DNA of 27,290 nt from Deltaproteobacteria bacterium (GCA_030698575.1 JAUYMQ010000462.1:1-27290); one strand, 5' to 3'; shown: positions 6,849 through 16,123, counted from the stretch's first letter. Made by a program: numbers and translations. Notes: generated by a model not told the origin, from the sequence alone.

Positions 6849-8018
6849 ATGAACGTCGACGCGATTCGGAGGGAAATCGAGGCCCTCTGCGCGCTGCCCC
6901 ATCGGGGTTCGACCACGGAGGAGGAAAGCCAGGCAGCCGACATCCTGGCCGAACGCTTCGGGGAACTGGGGCTCGAAGCCGACGTCGAGCGCTTTCAGTC
7001 CCATACCACCTGGTCCTGGGTCTACGCGATGCTCTTCGGCGGCTTCGTCCTGGCAAGCTTCATATCAGCCGGCTCTCCCTTCCTCGCGTTCCTCATCGCC
7101 CTGCTGATGCTCTTTTTCAACTGGGCCGAGCACACCACGCTGTTCGAAGGGCTGGGCCAGTTCCTCCCCAGGCGCTCCTCCCAGAACGTGATCGGCCGGC
7201 TGCCGGCGCAGAACCCCCGCGCGCACGTGGTGGTCACCGCCCACTACGACACCAGCCGGACGGGGCTTCCTTACGCCCCCGCGATGGTCCGACACTTCCG
7301 GAGCTCCTTCATCAGTTCCGTCGTGACCCAGGTGGGCCTGACGCTGGTATTCCTCATCCGGACCTTCGACGGCGACGGGTTCCTGATCGACGCATTTCAG
7401 GTGCTGGCCACCATCTACCTCCTCTACGGCATCGCCATCATGGTGGACCGCGAGTTGCGAGGGGAGTACGTGAACGGCGCGAACGACAATGCTTCCGGGG
7501 TCGCGGCGATGCTCTCGCTCGCGGAGGCCTTTTCGAAGAAGCCGGCCAAAGGGCTCGATCTCTGCTTCCTCGCCAATGGCTGCGAGGAGGTCGGAATGAC
7601 CGGCCAGCGCCACTTCCTCCTGAACCACGGCCACGAGCTTCCGCCGGATCGCACCTACTTTCTCAACATCGACAACGTTGGCGCGGGCCGGCTTCGCTAC
7701 TGCACGGGGGAGGGGATGCTCCGGTTCTTCCCCTACTCCCCCACGCTCGTCCATCTGGCCGGCCGGATCGCCGGGGGCGCCCCATTCCAGGACGTCACGC
7801 CCTACGCCTATACCCGCGCCTATTTCGACGCGCTCGTGCCGGCCGCGCGAGGCTACCAGGCGCTCTCCCTCATCGCGCTCGATGAGGAGGACCAGATCCC
7901 GAACTGGCACTGGCATACCGACACCATCGAGAACGTCGACATGGAAACGGTGAAGAAGGGGGCCGACTTCGCGGAAGCCATCCTCCGAAGGCTCGACAAG
8001 GAACTGGCCGCTTCATAG
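6849..8018 (+). CDS. M28-family zinc peptidase with membrane segments inside the catalytic domain
   Basis: A 389-residue member of peptidase family M28. The expected zinc and catalytic residues appear in order: HYD (132-134), NGANDNASG with Asp213, CEEVG with Glu246/247, NIDN with Asp275, and His356 in NWHWHTDT. The family contains aminopeptidases and carboxypeptidases. Two hydrophobic stretches stand out: about 57-92, before the first ligand, and about 156-198, between the first and second ligands. In soluble M28 enzymes that second interval is short. There is no signal peptide, so the protein is probably anchored in the inner membrane with its active site at the surface. The start has GGGAGG just upstream. 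The gene ends with TAG and leads a run of five genes; the hydrolase follows after 25 bases. Confidence 0.88.
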   Translation: MNVDAIRREIEALCALPHRGSTTEEESQAADILAERFGELGLEADVERFQSHTTWSWVYAMLFGGFVLASFISAGSPFLAFLIALLMLFFNWAEHTTLFEGLGQFLPRRSSQNVIGRLPAQNPRAHVVVTAHYDTSRTGLPYAPAMVRHFRSSFISSVVTQVGLTLVFLIRTFDGDGFLIDAFQVLATIYLLYGIAIMVDRELRGEYVNGANDNASGVAAMLSLAEAFSKKPAKGLDLCFLANGCEEVGMTGQRHFLLNHGHELPPDRTYFLNIDNVGAGRLRYCTGEGMLRFFPYSPTLVHLAGRIAGGAPFQDVTPYAYTRAYFDALVPAARGYQALSLIALDEEDQIPNWHWHTDTIENVDMETVKKGADFAEAILRRLDKELAAS

Positions 8019-8043
8019 AAACGCGCCTGGCGGAGAAAGCAGG

Positions 8044-8850
8044 ATGGAGATCGAGGTCAACGGGGTGAAGGCGCACTACGTGGACGAGGGCGAGGGGCCC
8101 GTCATCGTCCTGCTCCACGGCTTCACCATGAGCACCCACTCCTGGCGCTTCAACATCGCGCCCCTGGCAAAGCGCTTCCGTGTCATCGCGGTCGATCTGC
8201 CGGGCTTCGGCCAGAGCGAGAAGCCGCGGCAGTTTCTCTACGACATGACCGGCTTCGCGCGCTGGGTCTGCGACTTTCTGGACGCCCTGGGCGTGTGCCG
8301 GGCGGCCTTCGTGGGAAACTCCATGGGCGGGGGCGTTGCCTACACCGTGGCCACCACCGAGCCCGATCGCGTCTCGAGCCTCGTCCTAGTCGACGCGGTC
8401 GGCTACCAGCCGCGCAACGAGCGCTTCTTCATATTCCGGATCATGGGCATCCCCTGGCTCGGAGAATTCTCGACCGCCACGCTCAATGGCCTCGCCGTGC
8501 GCCTCATCCTGCGGACCTTCATCTTTCATGATCCGGGTTTCGTCACGGCCGACGTCGTGCGCGAGTACATAGCGCCCCTCAAGAGCGCCGGCGGGCGCGC
8601 GGCAGCGCTCCGCACCATCCGGACTATCGATTTCGACGCCGCGCCCGGGTCCGTTCCCTGCCGGCGGCCGACTCTCATTCTCTGGGGCGACCGCGATCGC
8701 ATCGTCCCGGTGTCCCACGCCCAGCTGTTCGCGCGCGATCTGCAGGACGCAAAGCTGCACGTCTTCGAGAATGCCGGCCACTTTCCCCAGGTCGAAAGGG
8801 CGGAAGCCTTCAACCACGAAGTCGAGACGTTCGTCGCCGCCCATCCCTGA
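8044..8850 (+). CDS. Alpha/beta-fold hydrolase
   Basis: A 268-residue hydrolase with the complete alpha/beta-hydrolase set. It has the oxyanion-hole HGF (25-27), DLPGFGQSE, the nucleophile elbow GNSMGG with Ser93, the acid in WGDRDRIVP (Asp218) and His246 in NAGHFPQVE. The layout resembles esterases and meta-cleavage-type C-C hydrolases of the 2-hydroxymuconate semialdehyde hydrolase/BphD class, but substrate cannot be inferred. No signal peptide is present, so it is cytoplasmic. The start at 8044 lies in AAGCAGGATG, a modest ribosome site placed close to the ATG. It sits between the M28 peptidase and glutaryl-CoA dehydrogenase in what looks like one transcription unit. Confidence 0.9.
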   Translation: MEIEVNGVKAHYVDEGEGPVIVLLHGFTMSTHSWRFNIAPLAKRFRVIAVDLPGFGQSEKPRQFLYDMTGFARWVCDFLDALGVCRAAFVGNSMGGGVAYTVATTEPDRVSSLVLVDAVGYQPRNERFFIFRIMGIPWLGEFSTATLNGLAVRLILRTFIFHDPGFVTADVVREYIAPLKSAGGRAAALRTIRTIDFDAAPGSVPCRRPTLILWGDRDRIVPVSHAQLFARDLQDAKLHVFENAGHFPQVERAEAFNHEVETFVAAHP

Positions 8851-8895
8851 ACACGCGCCCGCTCTCCAGGAACGGTGCGCTCGCAGGAACCGAGC

Positions 8896-10065
8896 ATGAA
8901 GGGTTTCGAAGCCCCCGATTTCATGGCCATGGACGGGCTCCTGACGCCCGAGGAGCGCGCCGCCGGCGCCACTGTGCGCAGCTGGGTGGAGGAGCGCTTT
9001 CTTCCGGTGATCGAGGAGCACAACCGTGCCGGCACCTTTCCGATGGAGCTGGTGCCCGAGGTCGCGAAGCTCGGTGTCTTCGGCGCGAACATGTCGGGTT
9101 ACGGCTGCGCGGGCATGTCGAACGTCGCCTATGGGCTCATCATGCAGGAGCTGGAGCGGGGCGACAGCGGCCTCAGGAGCTTCGCCAGCGTCCAGGGGGC
9201 GCTGTGCATGTATCCGATCCTCACCTTCGGAACCGATGCTCAGCGGGAGAAGTGGCTCCCCGCGATGGTGCGAGGCGAGAAGATCGGGTGCTTCGGTTTG
9301 ACGGAGCCCGACTTCGGCTCCGATCCGGGCGGCATGCGGAGCCGCGCTCGCCGCTCGGGAAAGGGCTACGTCCTGAACGGCACCAAGATGTGGATCACGA
9401 ACGGCTCGGTCGCAGACGTGGCCGTGGTCTGGGCGCGGACGGAAGAGGGCCCGGTGCGGGGGTTCCTCGTCGAGCGCGGCACGCCGGGCTACAGCGCCAG
9501 GGACATCAAAGGGAAGTTCTCCATGCGCGCCAGCGTCACGAGCGAACTGGTGCTCGATAACGTGGAGATCCCCGAGGAGAATCTGCTGCCCGGAACAGAG
9601 GGCCTCCGCTCGGCGCTCATGTGTCTGAACCAGGCCCGATACAGCATCGCATGGGGCGCCATCGGGGCGGCCATGGCCTGCTACGACACCGCCCTTCGCT
9701 ACGCCGGGAGCCGCATCGTCTTTGACAAGCCGGTGGCCGGCTACCAGCTCGTTCAGCAGAAGCTCGTCTGGATGATCACCGAGATCAGCAAGGCGCAGCT
9801 TCTCGTCCTCCAGCTCGGGCGGCTGAAGGATGACGGGCGGGCCAGGCCGGATCAGGTCTCGATGGGCAAGATGAACAACGTCCACATCGCACTCGAGATC
9901 GCCCGCATGGCCCGGGACATCCTCGGTGCAAACGGCATCATCGACGAGTATCCCGTGGCGCGGCATCTCTGCAATCTCGAAACCGTGAAGACCTACGAGG
10001 GGACTCACGACATCCACACGCTCGTGATCGGTGAGGCCATTACCGGTCTCGGCGCCTACCGCTGA
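8896..10065 (+). CDS. gcdH: Glutaryl-CoA dehydrogenase (acyl-CoA dehydrogenase family)
   Basis: The 389-residue product follows glutaryl-CoA dehydrogenase closely throughout: YGCAGMSNVAYGL, GCFGLTEPDFGSDP, GTKMWITNGS, VVWARTEEGPVRGFL, GKFSMRASVTS and ARYSIAWG. The C-terminal TYEGTHDIHTL carries the catalytic base Glu368. The enzyme uses FAD to oxidise and decarboxylate glutaryl-CoA to crotonyl-CoA, passing electrons to ETF, in lysine, tryptophan and aromatic-acid degradation. ATG 8896 has AGGA seven bases upstream and is preferred; an in-frame GTG at 8875 is the alternative. No other step of the pathway is adjacent, although a thiolase that could act downstream is partly present at the right edge. 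mutS2 begins 28 bases later. Confidence 0.93.
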   Translation: MKGFEAPDFMAMDGLLTPEERAAGATVRSWVEERFLPVIEEHNRAGTFPMELVPEVAKLGVFGANMSGYGCAGMSNVAYGLIMQELERGDSGLRSFASVQGALCMYPILTFGTDAQREKWLPAMVRGEKIGCFGLTEPDFGSDPGGMRSRARRSGKGYVLNGTKMWITNGSVADVAVVWARTEEGPVRGFLVERGTPGYSARDIKGKFSMRASVTSELVLDNVEIPEENLLPGTEGLRSALMCLNQARYSIAWGAIGAAMACYDTALRYAGSRIVFDKPVAGYQLVQQKLVWMITEISKAQLLVLQLGRLKDDGRARPDQVSMGKMNNVHIALEIARMARDILGANGIIDEYPVARHLCNLETVKTYEGTHDIHTLVIGEAITGLGAYR

Positions 10066-10093
10066 TCCCCCGGCCGGAGGGCCGGAACGTCCC

Positions 10094-12475
10094 ATGGACT
10101 TCGAAGTTTCCGATCGCGTGCTCGACATGCTCGAGTGGAGCGCCCTCGAGGCGGCCCTCGCCGGGGAAACCGTGACCCCCGGGGGGCGCACGCTGGCTTT
10201 GGCGCGTCGCTGGGCCAAAGACAATGAGGTCGAGGAACGGCTGGACGAAGTCACGGAGGGCCGGGCGCTGCTCGCACAGGGAGCCAATCCGCTCCGTGCC
10301 GGCCCGGAGGAGATCGAGATCCATCTCCTGCAGGCGGCCAAGGGAAAGGTTCTCGGCGGCATCGAGCTTCTCCGGGTCGGCGAAACGCTGCGGGAAGCCC
10401 GTCGAATTTCGAGTGCGCTGCACCAGAGGCGCCGCGAGGTCCCGCGCCTCGCGGCGCTGGCAGACGGCATTCCCGATCTCGCCGCACTCGAACACACGCT
10501 GCTCGGCGCCTTCGACGCCCGGGGCCGGCTCCTGGATCAGGCGAGCTCGCGACTCGCGGACGCACGTCGCGAGGCGGCGCTGCTCGCCTCGAAGATCCAG
10601 AAGCACATGACCGCGGCCCTCTCGTCCCCCTTTTACGCCTCCCATCTACAGGATCAGTTCTACACCCTTCGCGGCGATCGGTACGTCCTGCCGATCAAGA
10701 TTGAATCGAGGGGGCGCATCCGGGGGATCGTCCACGACGTCTCCGCCAGCGGCACCACGGTCTTCGTCGAGCCCGAGGCGGTGGTCGATCTGAACAACCG
10801 CCTTCGCTATGCAGAGCTGGAGGAAGAGCGGGAAAGCATCCGCATCCTGACCGCGCTCAGCGCCTCGGTCGGAAAGCAGCTCGACGCCATCCGAGAAGCC
10901 AGCGACAGGCTGAGCCGACTCGACCGCATCATGGCCGCCGGCCGGCTGGCCGAGCGTCTCTCGGCCACCCGGCCGCGCCTCGTGCCCGGCGCCGAGGTGA
11001 CGTTGCTGCAGGCGCACCACCCCCTCCTGGCCCTGCGAGAGGGCGACGACGTCCCGAACGACTTCGCGCTGGGAAAGGACTACGACGCGCTCATTCTCTC
11101 GGGGCCGAACGCGGGAGGAAAGACGGTCGGGCTCAAGACCGTCGGCCTGGCGGTGCTCATGATCCGCGCCGGCCTGCATCTCCCCGCCGCCGAGGGCTCC
11201 TCCATCGGGCTGTTCAGCCGCGTCTACGCCGACATCGGCGATGATCAGAATCTCGCGGAATCGCTCTCGACCTTTTCCGGCCAGGTCCAGCAGATCCGCC
11301 GCTTTCTCGACACATCCGACGGCCGCACCCTGGTGCTTCTCGACGAGATCATTGTCGGCACGGATCCCACGGAAGGCGCCGCCCTGGCCCAGGCGGTGCT
11401 CGAAGCGCTGGTCTCGCGGGGCGCGCGCGTCATCGTCACGACTCATTACTCAGGACTGAAAGAGTTTGCGGCCCGCCACCCGCGTTTCGAAAACGCCAGC
11501 CTGGAGATCGATCCCGCGACGCATCGCCTGACCTACCGATTGATCCCGGGCATCGCCGGCCGATCAGGCGCCCTCGATATCGCCGCGAGTCTGGGGCTCG
11601 ACGCCGCCGTCATCGAAGGCGCGCGAACGCTTCTCGGCTCCGACCGTCAGGAGGTCGAACAGCGACTTCGCCGCCTGGACGAGCTTCGGCTGGCGCTGGA
11701 GACGGAGAAGCGGGAGGTCGAGCGACGCAGAGCGCAGACCGATGAAGCCCGGAACACCTGGGTGGAAAAGTTGCGTCAGATCGAGCAGTCGCGGATCGAG
11801 ATCTCCCGTGGCATGAAGTCGGCGCTCGACGCCGAGGTGCGCCGCGCCCACGAGGAGATCGCCGCGGTCATTCGCGATCTGCAGCGCAAGGGGACGGCCC
11901 AGGAGGCGGGCGTTGCGCGTCGGCGCATCGTCCGCGTGGAGGATCGGCTCAAGGTCCGCCTCCCCGAACCGCCCGCGCCGGCCCCGCCGGTTGACTGGTC
12001 CGTGGTTCTTCCCGGCGCCCGGATTCGTCTGCGCCGCGGAGACGTCGAAGGCGAGCTGGTCGAGGGGCCCAACGCGGCCGGAAAGATAAAGGTGCGGGTG
12101 GGGGGCAAGCGCATGTGGATCCCCGCGGCCGACGCAGCGCCCGCTGTCGATCCCCCACGCGCCACTCCCGCCCGACGGCCATCATCGCCGCTGCCACTCC
12201 CGGCGTCCCGAGAGGATGCTGTCCGCACCGGGGCGAACACGCTCGATGTACGAGGGCTCCGCGTCGAGGAAGCCGAGTCGAAGCTGGTCTACTTCCTCGA
12301 CAAGCTTTACGGTGCGGGGGAGCCAACCGCCTATGTCATTCATGGCCACGGCACGGGCGCCCTCAAGAGCGCACTCCGGGCCTACCTGGCCGAGAGTCCC
12401 TATGTGCTCTCCTTCCGATCCGCCGATTCTCACGAGGGGGGGGACGGCGTCTCCATCGTGAGCCTGGGATCATGA
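10094..12475 (+). CDS. mutS2: MutS2 ATPase/endonuclease with C-terminal Smr domain
   Basis: A 793-residue MutS2 with the standard layout. The N-terminal core and clamp helices are followed by the ABC-type ATPase with Walker A GPNAGGKT (337-344), then Walker B LVLLDEIIVGTDPTEG. A long charged coiled coil (about 510-640, rich in Glu/Arg) follows. The C-terminal Smr domain (about 715-793) has LDVRGLRVEEAE and IHGHGTGALK. MutS2 lacks the mismatch-recognition domain of MutS; it acts against recombination in some bacteria and on collided ribosomes (RqcU) in others. The LDxR and HGxG motifs needed for Smr nuclease activity are both present. ATG 10094 is used because the upstream frame overlaps the end of gcdH; the GGAGGG upstream is rather far. 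The next frame's ATG at 12472 overlaps its stop as ATGA. Confidence 0.93.
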   Translation: MDFEVSDRVLDMLEWSALEAALAGETVTPGGRTLALARRWAKDNEVEERLDEVTEGRALLAQGANPLRAGPEEIEIHLLQAAKGKVLGGIELLRVGETLREARRISSALHQRRREVPRLAALADGIPDLAALEHTLLGAFDARGRLLDQASSRLADARREAALLASKIQKHMTAALSSPFYASHLQDQFYTLRGDRYVLPIKIESRGRIRGIVHDVSASGTTVFVEPEAVVDLNNRLRYAELEEERESIRILTALSASVGKQLDAIREASDRLSRLDRIMAAGRLAERLSATRPRLVPGAEVTLLQAHHPLLALREGDDVPNDFALGKDYDALILSGPNAGGKTVGLKTVGLAVLMIRAGLHLPAAEGSSIGLFSRVYADIGDDQNLAESLSTFSGQVQQIRRFLDTSDGRTLVLLDEIIVGTDPTEGAALAQAVLEALVSRGARVIVTTHYSGLKEFAARHPRFENASLEIDPATHRLTYRLIPGIAGRSGALDIAASLGLDAAVIEGARTLLGSDRQEVEQRLRRLDELRLALETEKREVERRRAQTDEARNTWVEKLRQIEQSRIEISRGMKSALDAEVRRAHEEIAAVIRDLQRKGTAQEAGVARRRIVRVEDRLKVRLPEPPAPAPPVDWSVVLPGARIRLRRGDVEGELVEGPNAAGKIKVRVGGKRMWIPAADAAPAVDPPRATPARRPSSPLPLPASREDAVRTGANTLDVRGLRVEEAESKLVYFLDKLYGAGEPTAYVIHGHGTGALKSALRAYLAESPYVLSFRSADSHEGGDGVSIVSLGS

Positions 12476-12537
12476 TTGCCCGCCAGCCCGGGGCAGGGGC
12501 CGGCGGTCGGGGAGGGGCCTTGACCGGGGAGAAGCGC

Positions 12538-13890
12538 ATGACGATCGGCGGCTACCGGTGGCACCTCGCGCCCGGGGCCGACGCGGACGAAGCGCTCTCC
12601 CGCATCGCCGCCGCGCTCGCTGCCCTCGCCGGGGGCGACGCGCCCAACCTGAAGTCGGGACAACAGAAGCAGCTCTACGCCCTCCGGCTCGGCGAGGGCG
12701 CCGCGCCGGACCATCTGCTCAAGGCCTACACCTACCGCTGGTTTCCCGGCTTGCTTCGGGCCCTCCGGCCCTCGAAATCCCGGCGGGAGCTCAACCTCTC
12801 CGCTGCCGCCTTGGCGCGCGGTCTCCCGGTTCCCATGCCGCTTGCCGCCGGCGAGCGCCGGCGCATGGGACGGCTCCTGGCCTGCTGTCTGCTGGTTCCG
12901 ATGGTGCGCGACGTGACTGATCTGCGCCGTCTCTGGTTCGACGAGCGCCCTTCGCCGGACCGGCGGCGCCGCCTCGCCACGGCGCTGGGCAGGTTTTCGC
13001 GCCGCGTGCACGACGCGGGGCTCTTCCAGGACGACTTCGCCCCGAACAATTTCCTCGTGCTGCCGGGCGCAGAGCCCGAGTTCCTGCTCGTGGACTTCGA
13101 GCGGGCGCGCCTCGCGCGGCGCCTTGGAGCCGGCATGCGTCGCTGGATGCTGTCCAAGCTCTCCCGTCACATGGACGACGCCACGGCCTCCGAGCGGATG
13201 CGTTTCTTGAAGGCCTATGCAGGAGGAGATCGCCGCGAGGCGCGGCGGTGGTGGCGCGAGATCCGGGAATTCGCCCCCCGCCTGGCGCTGCGCGATCACC
13301 GGCGAATGCGGCGCAACAGCACCGCCGAAGGACGCAACTACGCCCGTCATGCGGAAGCGGGTTCCCGGGGATTCACGCGGCGCCGGGGGGCCCGGGGGGC
13401 CCTTCCATCTCCCCCGAGGTCGGGATCGACGCCCGCCCCCCGCGTTCGGAGCTGTGAGGATTTCTGGTGCATCGAGTACGGCCGCATGGGACGGCGCCGC
13501 GGGAACGAGATCTGGGCGCGCGCGAACACGCTCTGGGCCAGCGGGCGGCTAATCCCCGAGCCCGTGGCCTGGATGCAGTCGGAAGCGGGAGGGGTGCTGG
13601 TGCTGGCGCGAGGGGTGGAGGCGCCACTGCCCGCCGGAAGAAAGATCGAGGAAGCGCGGGGTTCCGTTCAGATGCTGGTGAAACGCCTCGGCGGCCTGGC
13701 GACGCTCTCATCCGGGCTCGCGCCTGGCGACATTGCGCTCGGGCCCGTGGGACGGTGGCCCCGCCGCGCCTTGCTCCTGCGCCCGGATCTCGTGGCCTTC
13801 GAGGGGCGGCGAACGCCGCCCGCTACGCTCCGGGCGATCGCAGACAACACCATCAGCGCCGCCCGCGCCTCCTCGCCACCCGCGCCTTGA
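12538..13890 (+). CDS. WaaP/Kdo-kinase-like protein with a second degenerate kinase-like half
   Basis: A 450-residue protein. The first half has the protein-kinase-like landmarks of the lipopolysaccharide kinase family: Lys62 in HLLKAYTY, Glu84 in SRRELN, a catalytic loop QDDFAPNNFLV with Asp166 and Asn171, and LVDFER with Asp186. Such kinases phosphorylate lipid A/core sugars. A basic, proline-rich linker (about 260-300) leads to a second half that again looks like a kinase lobe plan (NEIWARANTLWASGRLIPEP, then LAPGDIALGP) but lacks a DFG-like motif. ATG 12538 has GGGGAG six bases upstream; ATG 12472, overlapping the mutS2 stop, is a weaker alternative. The family call rests on motifs only. 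Its last 38 bases overlap the convergent NAD kinase gene. Confidence 0.75.
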   Translation: MTIGGYRWHLAPGADADEALSRIAAALAALAGGDAPNLKSGQQKQLYALRLGEGAAPDHLLKAYTYRWFPGLLRALRPSKSRRELNLSAAALARGLPVPMPLAAGERRRMGRLLACCLLVPMVRDVTDLRRLWFDERPSPDRRRRLATALGRFSRRVHDAGLFQDDFAPNNFLVLPGAEPEFLLVDFERARLARRLGAGMRRWMLSKLSRHMDDATASERMRFLKAYAGGDRREARRWWREIREFAPRLALRDHRRMRRNSTAEGRNYARHAEAGSRGFTRRRGARGALPSPPRSGSTPAPRVRSCEDFWCIEYGRMGRRRGNEIWARANTLWASGRLIPEPVAWMQSEAGGVLVLARGVEAPLPAGRKIEEARGSVQMLVKRLGGLATLSSGLAPGDIALGPVGRWPRRALLLRPDLVAFEGRRTPPATLRAIADNTISAARASSPPAP

Positions 13891-14764
13891 CGGCCTTCTT
13901 CAATCCGAGAACCTCGAGTGGGTAGGCGCTCAGGCGGATGCGCACCTTCGCGCCGAATGGAACCCGGCGGGCGACATGCGGGCCGTCGATGAAAACCCTT
14001 CCCTGGCCGATGTGGCACTCGATCTCGAGCACGTCCTCCGCCCCCAGAACTCCCTTCAGCAGGCTGTAGCGCCGCCCCGGCTCACGGTAGGGTTCGCGCA
14101 CGACGAACTGGTACTTCCGGGCCGCGAGCGGCAACTGCCGGCCGCCGGCGGAACCCGCCCCTCCGCCCGAACCGGCGGGCGCGGCGATCCAGATTCCACT
14201 GCTCTTCTGTTCCTCCCGCCCTCGGGGGACTGTCAACAGATAGCGCGCCATTCCTGCCGGCTGAAGATGCGAGTAGAGGACGTCATTCAACGCCGGGACC
14301 GTCACGGGCTTGCCCGCTACCTCCACGCTCAGGCGGCTCAGCGAAGTGCGCGAAAGCTCGTCGCGGCGGATCCGTTCGAGGCACAGCTTCAGATCGCGCG
14401 CCGTCGCGGCGCAGAAAAAGCCGACGCTTTCCCGGGGCGCGGAGTTAACACCGAGCAGCGGAACGTCCCGCAGATGATGAGACGCCGCGATGAAGGTTCC
14501 GTCACCTCCAACTGCTATTACGAGATCGTAGCCGTTGTCGTCGAAGGGCTTTCCGCGCTGCAGGCGATCCACCGACAGCTTCATGCGGTTCAGCGTTTTC
14601 TCCACGACCTCCAGCGTGCGGTAGTGATCCTCGTGGCTCTTTAGCAGAGCCTTCACCTTTTCGCCGCGCACTTTCGAAAGCGCCACCCGCCCCGCTTCGG
14701 AGTCCTCGGCGAACAGCTCGTAGGTGCTTCGTTTCGTCACGAGGAGCACACGCTCGAGCTTCAT
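13853..14764 (-). CDS. nadK: NAD kinase (ATP-NAD kinase family)
   Basis: The 303-residue product has AVGGDGT (84-90), the invariant nucleotide-binding motif of NAD kinases. It also has VNSAPRESVGFF (the family's NT-GxLGFL position), LNDVLYSH, and a glycine-rich loop SSGIWIAAPAGSGGGAGSAGG matching the GSTAYSLSAGG region. The enzyme makes NADP from NAD and ATP in the cytoplasm. The central motifs are of the divergent subtype with Arg-Ser-Val in place of Asn-Leu, so substrate preference might differ, and a diacylglycerol-kinase-like relative is a less likely alternative. The ATG at 14764 overlaps the TGA of the upstream phosphodiesterase gene (ATGA), which indicates translational coupling. An upstream in-frame ATG at 14791 lies inside that gene and is not preferred. 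Confidence 0.9.
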   Translation of the reverse strand: MKLERVLLVTKRSTYELFAEDSEAGRVALSKVRGEKVKALLKSHEDHYRTLEVVEKTLNRMKLSVDRLQRGKPFDDNGYDLVIAVGGDGTFIAASHHLRDVPLLGVNSAPRESVGFFCAATARDLKLCLERIRRDELSRTSLSRLSVEVAGKPVTVPALNDVLYSHLQPAGMARYLLTVPRGREEQKSSGIWIAAPAGSGGGAGSAGGRQLPLAARKYQFVVREPYREPGRRYSLLKGVLGAEDVLEIECHIGQGRVFIDGPHVARRVPFGAKVRIRLSAYPLEVLGLKKAVKARVARRRGRR

Positions 14765-16014
14765 GAGGCATCTCCGGGGACAACCGCCCAACCCGGTTCG
14801 AGCAGGGCTCCGAGCGGGTGGCCATCAAGGCGCGGCGCGGGCCGGACGCCGAGGATCGCACAGATTGTGGGATTGACATCGACGCCCTGGGCCGCCGCCA
14901 GTCGCGCGCCTTTCATAATGCCAGGCCCCGCCGCGAACAGGATACCGTCGGTCCCCGGGACCCCGGGCGGGTAGCCGTGACCTCCACGGCGCTCGTCCCC
15001 CGCGCGGCCCACGACGAAGCGTGGGTCTTCAGAGAACGCAGCGCCAGGCTGGGCGACGGCGATGAGATCGCCGAGCCGTCCCTCGGCGGAAGCCCGCCAC
15101 TCCCGCGGCAGGTCCTCGCGCTCGTAGACCGAGATTTCCGGAATTTCAGACAGCGCCTTCCTTGCCCGCTCCCGTTCCCAGGGCGCTTCAAGATAGATGT
15201 TGGAAACGCCGCCCGTGGTGGACACCCGGGCCCCTAGCCCCACCGACCGCAGCCTCCGATCGAGGTTCACGAGCTGATCCAGCGGCACAACCCCGTGATC
15301 GGAAACCACCACGAGGGTGACTTGTTTTGACAGGCCGGCGCGCGCGATCCCCTCCCCCAACCGGCCCAGAAGCTCGTCCTGGCGCTCGAGCTGCAAAACC
15401 GCCTCCTCCGACGCCGGCCCGAAGCGATGCCCCTCGGTATCGGTCCCCCGGAACCATGCCATGATGAGGCCCGGGCGCTCTTCCTCCGGCAGAGAGAGCC
15501 AGGCCAGAATGCGTTCGACCTTCTGGTCATCCGCGGTGTGATTGCGAAACTTCATGTGATGGCTCGGAAGCGTTCCACGCCAGTCCCCCTCGCTGGTCAC
15601 CCACATGATGATGCCGGCGCGCACGCCCTGCTTCTCCGCGGTGACCCACAGCGGCTCGACCCGGAGCCATGAGGCCGGTCTTTCCCGATCGAAGTTCCCA
15701 CGCTTCCGGTCGAAAAACTTGTTGTTGATGATCCCGTGCTTGTCCGGGTAAACGCCGGTCGCGATCGTGGCGTGAGAGGGAAATGTGTTCGAGGGGAAAG
15801 GCGGCAGGACCCGCTCGACCCGGGCGCCCGCGGCGGCCATCGCATCAAGGGCCGGCGTCTTCGCCTGCTTCACCAGCCTCGCGGAAACACCGTCCAGCGA
15901 TATCAGGATCACAATCGGACGCTTGCCGGACGGCGGAGCTGCGACGGCGGGGGACCCGAGGGCTAAAAAAACCGCGCCCAGGAGCAGGATGAGCGCCCTA
16001 TCAAGCAAGCTCAT
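14761..16014 (-). CDS. Exported type I phosphodiesterase / nucleotide pyrophosphatase
   Basis: A 417-residue alkaline-phosphatase-superfamily enzyme of the nucleotide pyrophosphatase/phosphodiesterase type. A signal peptide is clear (hydrophobic 7-20, then SPAVAAPP with cleavage near 25). Metal ligands and the nucleophile follow the family order: LISLDGV with Asp41, PPFPSNTFPSHATIATG with Thr77, GTDTEGHRFGP with Asp192 and His196, VSDHGV with Asp239/His240, and RGGHGYPP late. Such enzymes split phosphodiesters or pyrophosphates outside the cytoplasm; the natural substrate is unknown. GGAG lies eight bases before the ATG. It leads a two-gene unit with NAD kinase from a promoter carrying a consensus -10. 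Confidence 0.92.
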   Translation of the reverse strand: MSLLDRALILLLGAVFLALGSPAVAAPPSGKRPIVILISLDGVSARLVKQAKTPALDAMAAAGARVERVLPPFPSNTFPSHATIATGVYPDKHGIINNKFFDRKRGNFDRERPASWLRVEPLWVTAEKQGVRAGIIMWVTSEGDWRGTLPSHHMKFRNHTADDQKVERILAWLSLPEEERPGLIMAWFRGTDTEGHRFGPASEEAVLQLERQDELLGRLGEGIARAGLSKQVTLVVVSDHGVVPLDQLVNLDRRLRSVGLGARVSTTGGVSNIYLEAPWERERARKALSEIPEISVYEREDLPREWRASAEGRLGDLIAVAQPGAAFSEDPRFVVGRAGDERRGGHGYPPGVPGTDGILFAAGPGIMKGARLAAAQGVDVNPTICAILGVRPAPRLDGHPLGALLEPGWAVVPGDAS

Positions 16015-16123
16015 GCGAAGGGCTCCGCCAGGGACCGTTGGCCCGGCATCGTCCGTCGCGCGGGATCTGCCGGTTCAGGGGAAAGGCCGGCCCGCGCAGG
16101 CGGAAACCGGCGCGGGTTCGGTC

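Noticed and set aside
8386-10497. A 703-codon open frame on the minus strand
   Set aside because: It lies opposite the alpha/beta hydrolase, glutaryl-CoA dehydrogenase and mutS2, all with full motifs. Its translation is Arg/His/Ala-rich without any domain; it is a GC-rich antisense frame.
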